From Bacteroidota bacterium (GTDB lineage: Bacteria; Bacteroidota; Bacteroidia; Chitinophagales; Chitinophagaceae): a stretch of DNA of 5,446 nt. Within the stretch, counting starts at the first letter, position 1. Each line of letters starts with the position of its first letter. Where the stretch lies: assembly GCA_947457085.1 (NCBI GenBank), contig CANGUS010000137.1, forward strand, positions 1 through 5,446, read 5' to 3'. The translations under genes and the position numbers were made by a program. The notes under the pieces were generated by a model. The model saw nothing but the letters and a program-made list of their open reading frames with translations. It was not told the DNA's origin and did no database searches. Below, in pieces: positions 1-5,446 of this stretch.

Positions 1-332
1 AAGGCAATTTATATACCATTGGATATTTTGAACCCAAATATCAAGTTGCTGATCGCTTAGTAGCTTTTGAAGACCTAAATGGTTATTTTAAAATTTTTCA
101 CGAAGGAACACAAACTCAAATTGATATCTACTATCCGGAAAAATTTTTAATTGGCTATAATTCAATGGCTTACGTTAATAAAAATAATTTCCTCCGCTTA
201 TTTAGCCTGGGTAAATTATATGATATATCTTCTATGAGCATTAACGAATTCAGACTCGATTATGATGTATTACAGTACAAAGTAGGTTTTAATTCTTTTA
301 AAATATTTTATTACGGAGAATATTATAACTAA
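1..332 (+). CDS. C-terminal part of a tandem-repeat protein of unknown function (5' end outside window)
   Basis: A reading frame is open from the left edge (first full codon at base 3) to a TAA at 330-332, giving the last 109 residues of a protein. I do not recognise a named family. The fragment is made of three tandem units of about 35, 35 and 30 residues. Aligned unit by unit they share an aromatic at unit position 4 (Y/F/F), an aromatic at 13 (F/Y/Y), a hydrophobic-K/R-hydrophobic-F stretch at 20-23 (FKIF, LRLF, FKIF) and a Gly at 26. Short alternating hydrophobic segments ending in a turn suggest a beta-strand repeat, perhaps a propeller or solenoid as in WG-like repeats; that is inference. 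The third unit ends the protein without a linker, anchor or sorting domain. The next gene starts 51 bases downstream on the same strand with no obvious promoter between, so co-transcription is possible. The repeats make the frame secure; the function is unknown. Confidence 0.8.
   Translation, partial: GNLYTIGYFEPKYQVADRLVAFEDLNGYFKIFHEGTQTQIDIYYPEKFLIGYNSMAYVNKNNFLRLFSLGKLYDISSMSINEFRLDYDVLQYKVGFNSFKIFYYGEYYN
30..329 (+). repeat. Three tandem protein-level repeats of about 35 residues
   Basis: The units lie at 30-134, 135-239 and 240-329. They are visible only in translation; the DNA has diverged. Shared positions are an aromatic at 4, an aromatic at 13, Phe at 23 and Gly at 26, with K/R at 21. 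The third unit is shorter (30 residues) because the protein ends there. Divergence at the DNA level suggests an old duplication rather than a recent expansion. Confidence 0.7.
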
Positions 333-383
333 ATGAATCTGGCTCTGAATTAATTAGATTACTATCAAGCAAAAATTAATAAA

Positions 384-1643
384 ATGGAAAAATTATTATC
401 TATACTCTTTGTAATTCTTTTTTCAACCCCTTCTTTTGGAGCGAAAATACTCATTCCAATGGATGAAACAGAACAAGAAAATCATTTAAAAGCATATGGA
501 ATTGCTTACAGTGTTCTAGCAAAACAATATAAAGTCAATTGGCTTTTAAACTATAAAGGAGGCAGTTTTGTATTTGACCAAGTACAAGAATTTGAAAACG
601 AATGTAAAATCAGAGGGGTCAGTTATGAAATAATCCCCGAAGCAAAATACACGAAAATATTAGAAGAAATTGCAGATCCAGATGTAAATATGGACATCAT
701 TCAGTTAGAAAAACCTCCTAAAATAGCAGTTTACACACCAGATGGGAAGTTACCTTGGGATGATGCCGTAACCATGGTATTAACCTATGCTGAAATCCCA
801 TTTGACAAAGTGTATGATGATGAATTATTGGATGATAAGCTTGTAAAATATGATTGGCTGCATTTGCATCATGAGGATTTCACAGGACAATACGGTAAAT
901 TTTATGCAGCTTATAACACAGCAGATTGGTATATTATCGATAAAAAGAAAAATGAAGATATGGCAAAAAAACATGGATTCTCAAAAGTATCTCAGTTGAA
1001 ACTTGCTATTTCTAAAAAAATTAAGGACTTTGTTATAGGGGGTGGTTATTTATTTGCCATGTGCTCTGCTACAGACAGCTATGATATCGCATTGGCTGCA
1101 GAGGGAACTGACATTTGCGCTGCCATGTTTGATGGGGATGCGGCTGATCCCAATGCACAAAATAAATTAGACTACTCAAAATCATTGGCTTTTAAAGATT
1201 TCAAGTTAGTGGGCAATCCTTATGAATATGAATATTCTGATATTGATATGACTCAAGTAAGAAGAGTTCCTTTCAATTCGGATTATTTCACATTATTCAC
1301 ATTTTCAGCAAAATTCGATCCCATTCCAAGCATGTTATGTCAAAATCATACAACAACAGTTAAAGGCTTCATGGGTCAAACCACTTCATTTAAATCAAGC
1401 TTAATAAAAAGCAGTACTACTATCTTAGGTGAAAACAAATCGGTTGGCGAAGCTCGATATATTCATGGCGATTTAGGAAAAGGTACTTGGACATTTTATG
1501 GCGGACATGATCCAGAAGATTTTCAGCATCAAGTAGGCGATCCACCAACCGATTTAAATTTACATCCTAATTCGCCAGGTTATCGATTAATTTTGAACAA
1601 TATACTATTTCCAGCAGCTAAAAAGAAACCACAAAAAACATAA
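384..1643 (+). CDS. Secreted protein of the Bacteroidota 'asparagine synthetase B' family (misleading name); probable class I GATase-like fold
   Basis: A protein of 419 residues. The first 19 residues (MEKLLSILFV... to SFG) form a standard Sec signal peptide, with likely cleavage before A20. There is no lipobox Cys, so the product should be soluble in the periplasm or secreted. I recognise the family from conserved stretches such as AKILIPMDETE, LLNYKGGSF, HLHHEDFTGQYG (160-171), GGGYLFAMCSATD (219-231) and GGHDPED (373-379). Databases commonly call it asparagine synthetase B, but I see neither the N-terminal Cys nucleophile domain (class II glutaminase) nor the ATP-pyrophosphatase domain of AsnB, and an exported ATP-dependent synthetase would be odd. 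The region from about 113 (KIAVY, then a helix, then YDWLHLHHED) through the GGG-hydrophobic-C227 elbow to GKGTWTFYGGHDPE resembles class I GATase/ThuA-like folds, with C227, H375 and E378 as candidate catalytic residues; this is inference. The substrate is unknown. The ATG at 384 is chosen because it gives the signal peptide; no Shine-Dalgarno is visible. Confidence 0.85.
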   Translation: MEKLLSILFVILFSTPSFGAKILIPMDETEQENHLKAYGIAYSVLAKQYKVNWLLNYKGGSFVFDQVQEFENECKIRGVSYEIIPEAKYTKILEEIADPDVNMDIIQLEKPPKIAVYTPDGKLPWDDAVTMVLTYAEIPFDKVYDDELLDDKLVKYDWLHLHHEDFTGQYGKFYAAYNTADWYIIDKKKNEDMAKKHGFSKVSQLKLAISKKIKDFVIGGGYLFAMCSATDSYDIALAAEGTDICAAMFDGDAADPNAQNKLDYSKSLAFKDFKLVGNPYEYEYSDIDMTQVRRVPFNSDYFTLFTFSAKFDPIPSMLCQNHTTTVKGFMGQTTSFKSSLIKSSTTILGENKSVGEARYIHGDLGKGTWTFYGGHDPEDFQHQVGDPPTDLNLHPNSPGYRLILNNILFPAAKKKPQKT

Positions 1644-1681
1644 TTTAAATATTTGAAATTCAATAAGTTGACATATATAAA

Positions 1682-1713
1682 TTAAAGTAATTTTTAGTAA
1701 TTTTCTACTTTAA
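1682..1713. repeat. AT-rich inverted repeat between convergent genes (weak terminator candidate)
   Basis: Arms TTAAAGTA (1682-1689) and TACTTTAA (1706-1713) are perfect 8-base complements around a 16-base loop. The repeat sits where the secreted-protein gene (+) and dxs (-) converge and overlaps the last codons of dxs (stop at 1694-1696). A bidirectional transcription end here is plausible, but the stem has one G-C pair and no clear T-tract follows in either direction, so an intrinsic terminator is not established. Confidence 0.25.
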
Positions 1714-3613
1714 CTTCACTCCAATTTAACACAGTTTCCATGATGGCTTCTTTATCATAACCGCACTCTTTGTGCAATTCAGCTGGCTTACCATGTTCAA
1801 CCAATCTGTCAGGAATTCCTAAAATTTTAACTTCAACTTGATAATTGTGCTCAGCAAAAAACTCTAAACATGCAGAGCCAAAGCCACCTACAACCGTTCC
1901 ATCTTCAATCGTGATTACTTTTTTATAGCTTTTACCTACCTGATGCATAATTTCCTCATCCAATGGCTTGACAAACCTCATATTGAAGTGAGCAGGCTTA
2001 ACTCCTTGACTTTCAAGTTCTTGACATGCAGATATAACAAAATTTCCTGGGTGTCCAATTGACAATATTGCGATTTCTTCCCCTTCCTGAACCAATTCTC
2101 CTTGACCTGTAATCATTTTCTCAAATGGCGTTTGCCAAACAGGCATCACTCCTTCACCTCTTGGATAACGAATAACATATGGCATTTTATTTTCATCTAA
2201 TTGAGCGGTATACATCATATTTCTCAATTCCTGTTCATTCATTGGGGCGGCAATTACCATATTCGGAATACATCTCATGTAAGCGATATCATAACATCCA
2301 TGATGAGTTGGCCCATCGTCACCCACTACTCCTGCTCTATCTAAACACATAATTACTGGCAATTTCTGTATTGCCACATCATGAATAACCATATCATAAG
2401 CACGTTGCATAAACGTTGAATAGATATTACAAAAAACTTTCATTCCTTGAGTGGCCAACCCCGCACTCAATGTCACGGCATGTTGCTCGCAAATACCTAC
2501 ATCGAATGCCCTATCTGGCATTTCTTCCATCATAAACTTCAATGAACACCCTGATGGCATTGCAGGAGTAACTCCCATTACTTTAGGATTCATATTGGCC
2601 AACTCAACCAATGTTTTACCAAAAACATCTTGGTATTTAGGTGGTTGAGGCGAATCATACACTACTTTATTTATTTTTCCGGTTACTTTATCAAAAGTAC
2701 CTGGTGCATGCCAAAGAGTTTGATCTTTCTCCGCCAACTCATACCCTTTACCTTTTATAGTATTGATATGCAATACTTTAGGTCCTTTAATTTGATGTAA
2801 ATCTTTAAGCGTTTCTACTAATTTTAACACATTGTGACCATCTACATTTCCAAAATAACGCAGGCCTAAGGCTTCAAAAAGATTACTGGTTTTAGAAACA
2901 ACCCCTTTAACTCCCCCTTCAATTTTTGATGCTAATTTTTGATTAAACTTGCCATAAGGCATTTTACCTAGCACTTTCCAAACATCCTCTCTAACTTTAT
3001 TGTATGTTTTTGATGTTGTAATATCCGTTAAATATTCACGTAAAGAGCCAATATTAGGATCAATACTCATTTGATTATCATTTAAAATAATCAAAATATC
3101 AGCCTTAGAGGAGCCTGCATGTTGCAATGCTTCAAATGGCAAACCGGCCGTCATTGATCCATCGCCAATGATTGCTACATGTTTTTGCTCTTTTTGGCCT
3201 AATAAATCTGCTGCAATAGCCATTCCTAAGGCTGCAGAGATGGAAGTGGATGAATGCCCTACTCCAAATGAATCGTATTCACTTTCACTTCTTTTGGGAA
3301 AACCACTAATTCCTCCATATTTTCTATTGGTATGAAATACATCTCTTCTTCCAGTTAAAATTTTATGTCCATACGCTTGGTGACCTACATCCCAAACTAA
3401 TTGATCAATTGGTGTATTGTAAACATAATGCAATGCTACTGAAAGCTCTACTACACCTAAACTCGCACCAAAATGACCTCCATTCACACTTACCGAATCA
3501 ATAATAAATTGTCGCAATTCAGTACAAACTTGTTGTAAATCTTCTTTTTTGACTTTTTTAAGGTCTGACGGATAATTGATTGTCGATAATAATGGGCCTG
3601 CTTTAATCTCCAT
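1694..3613 (-). CDS. dxs: 1-deoxy-D-xylulose-5-phosphate synthase
   Basis: This enzyme condenses pyruvate and glyceraldehyde 3-phosphate, with loss of CO2, to 1-deoxy-D-xylulose 5-phosphate. It is the first step of the MEP route to isopentenyl diphosphate and also feeds thiamine and pyridoxal synthesis in some bacteria. It is a cytosolic, thiamine-diphosphate-dependent homodimer. The 639 residues match the usual length of about 620-640, and the gene is intact. Visible landmarks are NGGHFGASLG (44-53) with the active-site His47, DVGHQAYGHK (75-84), GVGHSSTSISAALG (117-130), and the ThDP/Mg motif GDGSMTAG (150-157) with D151, completed by N180 and M182 in NDNQMS. VDGH follows at 257-260, then the catalytic Glu in EQHAVT (E376), DRAGVVGDDGPTHHG (425-439) and the C-terminal transketolase domain with EDGTVVGGFGS near 575. 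Positions 256 and 261 are Asn, where many homologues read GPVDGHD. No other MEP gene is adjacent. The ATG at 3613 fits the usual N-terminus and lies 17 bases after a -7-like box. Confidence 0.98.
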   Translation of the reverse strand: MEIKAGPLLSTINYPSDLKKVKKEDLQQVCTELRQFIIDSVSVNGGHFGASLGVVELSVALHYVYNTPIDQLVWDVGHQAYGHKILTGRRDVFHTNRKYGGISGFPKRSESEYDSFGVGHSSTSISAALGMAIAADLLGQKEQKHVAIIGDGSMTAGLPFEALQHAGSSKADILIILNDNQMSIDPNIGSLREYLTDITTSKTYNKVREDVWKVLGKMPYGKFNQKLASKIEGGVKGVVSKTSNLFEALGLRYFGNVDGHNVLKLVETLKDLHQIKGPKVLHINTIKGKGYELAEKDQTLWHAPGTFDKVTGKINKVVYDSPQPPKYQDVFGKTLVELANMNPKVMGVTPAMPSGCSLKFMMEEMPDRAFDVGICEQHAVTLSAGLATQGMKVFCNIYSTFMQRAYDMVIHDVAIQKLPVIMCLDRAGVVGDDGPTHHGCYDIAYMRCIPNMVIAAPMNEQELRNMMYTAQLDENKMPYVIRYPRGEGVMPVWQTPFEKMITGQGELVQEGEEIAILSIGHPGNFVISACQELESQGVKPAHFNMRFVKPLDEEIMHQVGKSYKKVITIEDGTVVGGFGSACLEFFAEHNYQVEVKILGIPDRLVEHGKPAELHKECGYDKEAIMETVLNWSEVKVENY

Positions 3614-3630
3614 GAAAATAATTGTATGTT

Positions 3631-3638
3631 CAAAAATA
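3631..3638 (-). promoter_or_regulatory. Probable -7 promoter element of dxs
   Basis: On the - strand this reads TATTTTTG, an exact match to the Bacteroidota -7 consensus TAnnTTTG. It ends 17 bases before the dxs ATG, implying a very short leader. A TTG that could act as the -33 element lies at 3654-3656, but the 15-base spacing is shorter than the usual 19-21, so the -33 part is weak. The box lies within a 7-base inverted repeat, ATTGTAT (3621-3627) and ATACAAT (3651-3657). Confidence 0.5.
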
Positions 3639-3726
3639 ATATTTTTTTAGATACAATCTGTTTAAAAAATCATAAATTATCATAGTAAAAATCAATTTGC
3701 CTTTCTTTAAACCAATATTAATAGCT

Positions 3727-3734
3727 TATTTTTG
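3727..3734 (+). promoter_or_regulatory. Possible -7 promoter element for the methyltransferase gene
   Basis: TATTTTTG matches TAnnTTTG exactly and faces the gene starting at 3935. There is no TTG at the expected -33 distance, and the leader would be nearly 200 bases, so this is tentative. A near match, CATATTTG at 3845-3852, lies closer to the gene but has one mismatch and also lacks a -33 partner. Confidence 0.3.
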
Positions 3735-3835
3735 ACTCATATTGGTATTTTCAAATATAAAATCCGCTATTCACGACATTATAAGTTTATAAAATTTATG
3801 AAGATGCATCAACTACACAACGCATTATAATCTCC

Positions 3836-3847
3836 ATGACTAGTCAT
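3836..3847. promoter_or_regulatory. Perfect 12-base palindrome, possible operator
   Basis: ATGACTAGTCAT is its own reverse complement. It lies 87 bases before the methyltransferase ATG in otherwise low-complexity A/T sequence. Such a symmetrical site suits a dimeric regulator, but no regulator gene is nearby and the site occurs once in the window. Confidence 0.25.
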
Positions 3848-3934
3848 ATTTGAAATTTTATTTAACTTATTAAAAAAAGATCTTAATTATTTAATAGTAA
3901 ATAAAACGATATACATAAATAGATAAAAAATAAT

Positions 3935-4633
3935 ATGAAAGGTTCATTACATCTAATTCCGAATATTTTAGCAGAAGATGCTTTACAAGCAATACCTACT
4001 TATTTAACAGAGGTCGTATCTAAACTCAATATTTTTTATGTTGAAGAAATTAAAAGTGCCCGACGTTTTTTAAAAAAACTGAATCGAGATATTGTAATCG
4101 ATAATTTAACGTTTTACATGCTCAACGAACATGAAAACGAATCGTTGGCTGATGCTAAAAAAATATGGTTATCAGGCAATGATATTGGTTTTATTAGCGA
4201 AGCCGGATGTCCAAGTGTAGCCGATCCTGGACAAGAATTGGTTGCTTTAGCACATCAAAACGAGGTAAAAGTAATTCCTTATGTAGGCCCTAATTCTATT
4301 TTATTAGCATTGATGGCAAGCGGATTTAATGGACAACAATTTCAATTTTTAGGTTATTTACCCAATAAACAACCTTTTTTATCATCAAAAATTAAAGAAA
4401 TTGAAATAGAAAGTAGGATTAAAAATTGTACTCAAATTTTCATTGAAACACCCTATAGAAACGACCAATTATTAGCTGAATTGCTTAAAAATTGTTCAAA
4501 TGAAACGAGGATTTGTGTGGCTTGTTATTTAACAGGAAAAGAGGAAAAAATTATTTCTAAATCAGTTTCACAATGGAAGCAAATGAATATTTCCTTCCAT
4601 AAAAAACCAGCAGTTTTCTTATTGTTGGGGTAA
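3935..4633 (+). CDS. Short RsmI-like SAM-dependent methyltransferase (tetrapyrrole methylase superfamily)
   Basis: The 232 residues align by eye to RsmI, the enzyme that 2'-O-methylates C1402 of 16S rRNA. LHLIPNIL (5-12) takes the place of the RsmI N-terminal strand and glycine-containing SAM loop. VEEIKSARRF (36-45) matches the AAEDTRHTG region, NEHENE (64-69) the HDHNE motif, ISEAGCPSVADPG (87-99) the SDAGTPLINDPG motif, IPYVGPNS (114-121) the PLPGPCA motif, and GYLP (140-143) the GFLP motif. The C-terminal half has the usual IFIETPYRN (about 168-176) and ends in a strand (PAVFLLLG). The protein stops there and lacks the extra C-terminal helical domain of full-length RsmI (about 280 residues), and the first glycine loop is replaced by PNILAED. 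Bacteroidota commonly carry such a short form, often next to a separate full-length RsmI elsewhere, so the substrate need not be C1402. The ATG at 3935 gives the expected family start; no Shine-Dalgarno is visible. It runs divergently from dxs and converges on the next gene. Confidence 0.88.
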   Translation: MKGSLHLIPNILAEDALQAIPTYLTEVVSKLNIFYVEEIKSARRFLKKLNRDIVIDNLTFYMLNEHENESLADAKKIWLSGNDIGFISEAGCPSVADPGQELVALAHQNEVKVIPYVGPNSILLALMASGFNGQQFQFLGYLPNKQPFLSSKIKEIEIESRIKNCTQIFIETPYRNDQLLAELLKNCSNETRICVACYLTGKEEKIISKSVSQWKQMNISFHKKPAVFLLLG

Positions 4634-4635
4634 TA

Positions 4636-5052
4636 TTATAAACCGGGAACGGCCAAATTGGCTTCAGAAACTTTTTCAATACGATCAATCATATATTGGC
4701 CATTTTCTTGATTTTTGCCATTGTAGTTATCTCCTCTCCAAGGTAAACTTTTACGATATTGCACATAATGTACTTTGATCATTTTGCCTATAGATTTATT
4801 TAATGTATCTATTAAAGATAAGTCCGCTACCGAAAAATTTAAGTTATTGCTATTAATTGTGCCTAAACCAGCTCGATAACCAGGTTGAATAATTTCTCCT
4901 TCCCAAGTTTTAAAAACATCCCCCTTTCTTGAAAATTTGTAAAGAACACCCTCTCTTGAACCATCACTGAATGAATTATAATAAAACCAATACACATAGC
5001 CTGTTACAAACAAGATAAAGAATAGTAAAAATAGAAAAATGAATTTTCTCAT
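4636..5052 (-). CDS. Small membrane-anchored protein of unknown function (family often mislabelled 6-phosphogluconate dehydrogenase)
   Basis: 138 residues from the ATG at 5052. Residues 4-25 form one strongly hydrophobic segment after MRK, an uncleaved anchor or signal sequence, so the rest should lie outside the inner membrane. The soluble part begins SFSDGSREGVLYKFSRKGDVFKTWEGE (27-53), which I recognise as the hallmark of a small Bacteroidota family. It ends with a region containing VHYVQYRKSLPWRGD and YMIDRIEKV, probably a small beta-rich domain. Database entries sometimes call this family 6-phosphogluconate dehydrogenase. That cannot be right: there is no Rossmann GxGxxG motif and the protein is less than a third of that enzyme's length. 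The open frame extends 22 codons upstream to 5118, but the extra residues (MKKIVRNSLCLIDYICNYKL) would bury the anchor and a -7 box lies inside them, so I start at 5052. The stop faces the methyltransferase stop across 2 bases. The function is unknown. Confidence 0.8.
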   Translation of the reverse strand: MRKFIFLFLLFFILFVTGYVYWFYYNSFSDGSREGVLYKFSRKGDVFKTWEGEIIQPGYRAGLGTINSNNLNFSVADLSLIDTLNKSIGKMIKVHYVQYRKSLPWRGDNYNGKNQENGQYMIDRIEKVSEANLAVPGL

Positions 5053-5071
5053 AGTAAGTAATTTATAATTG

Positions 5072-5079
5072 CAAATATA
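5072..5079 (-). promoter_or_regulatory. Probable -7 promoter element of the small membrane protein gene
   Basis: On the - strand this reads TATATTTG, an exact TAnnTTTG match, 19 bases before the ATG at 5052; the dxs box has nearly the same spacing (17). A TTTG at 5092-5095 is only 12 bases further upstream, so there is no well-spaced -33 element. The box lies inside the longer open frame and so supports the downstream start. The inverted repeat ATAGTAAG (5051-5058) and CTTACTAT (5102-5109) flanks it. Confidence 0.5.
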
Positions 5080-5118
5080 GTCAATTAAACACAAAGAGTT
5101 TCTTACTATTTTTTTCAA

Positions 5119-5446
5119 AATAAGGGCTCCTAACTAAAAAATTAATTTAAAAATATTCATCAAAAAAGTGCTGAGAAAATCGTTTCTGAAGAATCTTTTT
5201 TGTATCAAAAAAACCATTTAATTGACTATACAATATAAGTAAAAAAATATTTTTTTTTATTCACATCGTTATACAGATTGATTTTACTGTATAGTGCCAA
5301 ACTGAAATGTTAATATACACAGTTTGTGAATAAACTAATTCTTTAAAATAGTTTACAAAAAATATCTTCGTTGCACAATTTTAATTTTGGCTTCTGTACC
5401 GTTATGATAAAAAATAAAAGAATTATATAAACAGATAGTAAAAATA
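5119..5446. other. Intergenic sequence with no supportable gene
   Basis: About 330 very A/T-rich bases run from upstream of the small membrane gene to the right edge. All frames are broken by frequent stops. Contents are a homopolymer palindrome of A7-TA-T-type sequence (5241-5256), short inverted repeats at 5225-5295, and one rightward TAATTTTG (5382-5389) without a -33 partner that might belong to a gene beyond the edge. I see no tRNA, rRNA, IS end or CRISPR structure. Confidence 0.6.
5270..5293. repeat. Short inverted repeat (possible hairpin)
   Basis: Arms TATACAG (5270-5276) and CTGTATA (5287-5293) enclose a 10-base loop. The right arm region (GTATAGT, 5289-5295) is also complementary to ACTATAC at 5225-5231, so two mutually exclusive pairings exist. 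Both stems are only 7 base pairs and A/T-rich, and no transcript across this region is known. Confidence 0.25.

Larger units (their letters stand above)
3614..3934. other. Divergent intergenic region between dxs and the methyltransferase gene
   Basis: These 321 bases separate two divergent genes, and every frame is broken by stops. They contain the dxs -7 box (3631-3638), a second TATATTTG on the - strand (3752-3759), a rightward TATTTTTG (3727-3734) inside the inverted repeat ACCAATAT/ATATTGGT (3711-3718, 3739-3746), and the palindrome at 3836-3847. About 85 bases of A/T-rich sequence without further signals precede the methyltransferase ATG. I see no RNA gene or known riboswitch. Confidence 0.7.

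Noticed and set aside
384..1643. Calling this gene asnB
   Set aside because: There is no class II glutaminase or asparagine synthase domain, and the protein carries a signal peptide.
1653..1663. TTGAA-A-TTCAA inverted repeat after the secreted-protein gene, considered as a terminator
   Set aside because: The arms are only 5 bases with a 1-base centre, which cannot form a hairpin.
2451..2648. Open frame of 65 codons on the + strand
   Set aside because: It lies entirely inside dxs on the opposite strand, where the - strand protein is strongly conserved; it is a shadow frame.
5241..5256. A7/T-run perfect palindrome as an intrinsic terminator
   Set aside because: The stem would be purely A-T with no loop, and no gene ends just upstream on either strand.
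5353..5446. Possible 3' end of a - strand gene entering from the right edge (about 30 open codons ending at a TAA at 5353-5355)
   Set aside because: A second - strand frame over the same bases is equally open, the sequence is low-complexity A/T, and no motif distinguishes either frame.
1..5446. CRISPR array, insertion sequence, tRNA, defence island or other mobile system
   Set aside because: No regularly spaced direct repeats, transposase or integrase frames, cloverleaf sequence or defence domains were seen; the genes are core-type.

Overview
The window is AT-rich chromosomal DNA from a member of the phylum Bacteroidota. I infer this from three things. The protein families are typical of that phylum: a Bacteroidota-type periplasmic protein usually mislabelled asparagine synthetase B, a short RsmI-like methyltransferase, and a small membrane-anchored protein usually mislabelled 6-phosphogluconate dehydrogenase. 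There are good matches to the Bacteroidota -7 promoter element TAnnTTTG. The gene starts lack Shine-Dalgarno sequences and have A/T-rich leaders. I cannot fix a genus from the sequence alone.

Layout, left to right. Positions 1-332 hold the 3' end of a + strand gene whose product is built from a repeat of about 35 residues (three copies visible). After 51 bases comes a + strand gene (384-1643) for a secreted protein of 419 residues. It has no asparagine synthetase domain but shows features of a class I glutamine-amidotransferase-like fold. It converges on dxs (1694-3613, - strand), a complete 1-deoxy-D-xylulose-5-phosphate synthase, the entry enzyme of the MEP isoprenoid pathway. A 321-base divergent intergenic region (3614-3934) carries a plausible dxs promoter, a second -7-like box facing right, and a perfect 12-base palindrome. 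It leads to a + strand gene (3935-4633) for a short tetrapyrrole-methylase-superfamily protein related to RsmI. That gene converges, with only 2 bases between stop codons, on a small - strand gene (4636-5052) for an inner-membrane-anchored protein. The last roughly 390 bases (5053-5446) hold that gene's promoter and then no gene I can support.

The genes look like ordinary core-genome content rather than one system. No pathway link between the Dxs, methyltransferase and membrane genes can be read from the sequence, and there are no mobile elements, RNA genes or CRISPR arrays. The most useful points are corrections: two families here carry misleading database names, and the start of the small membrane protein should be moved 22 codons downstream of the longest open frame. 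The best biological lead is the secreted GATase-like protein, with C227 and H375/E378 as a candidate catalytic set.
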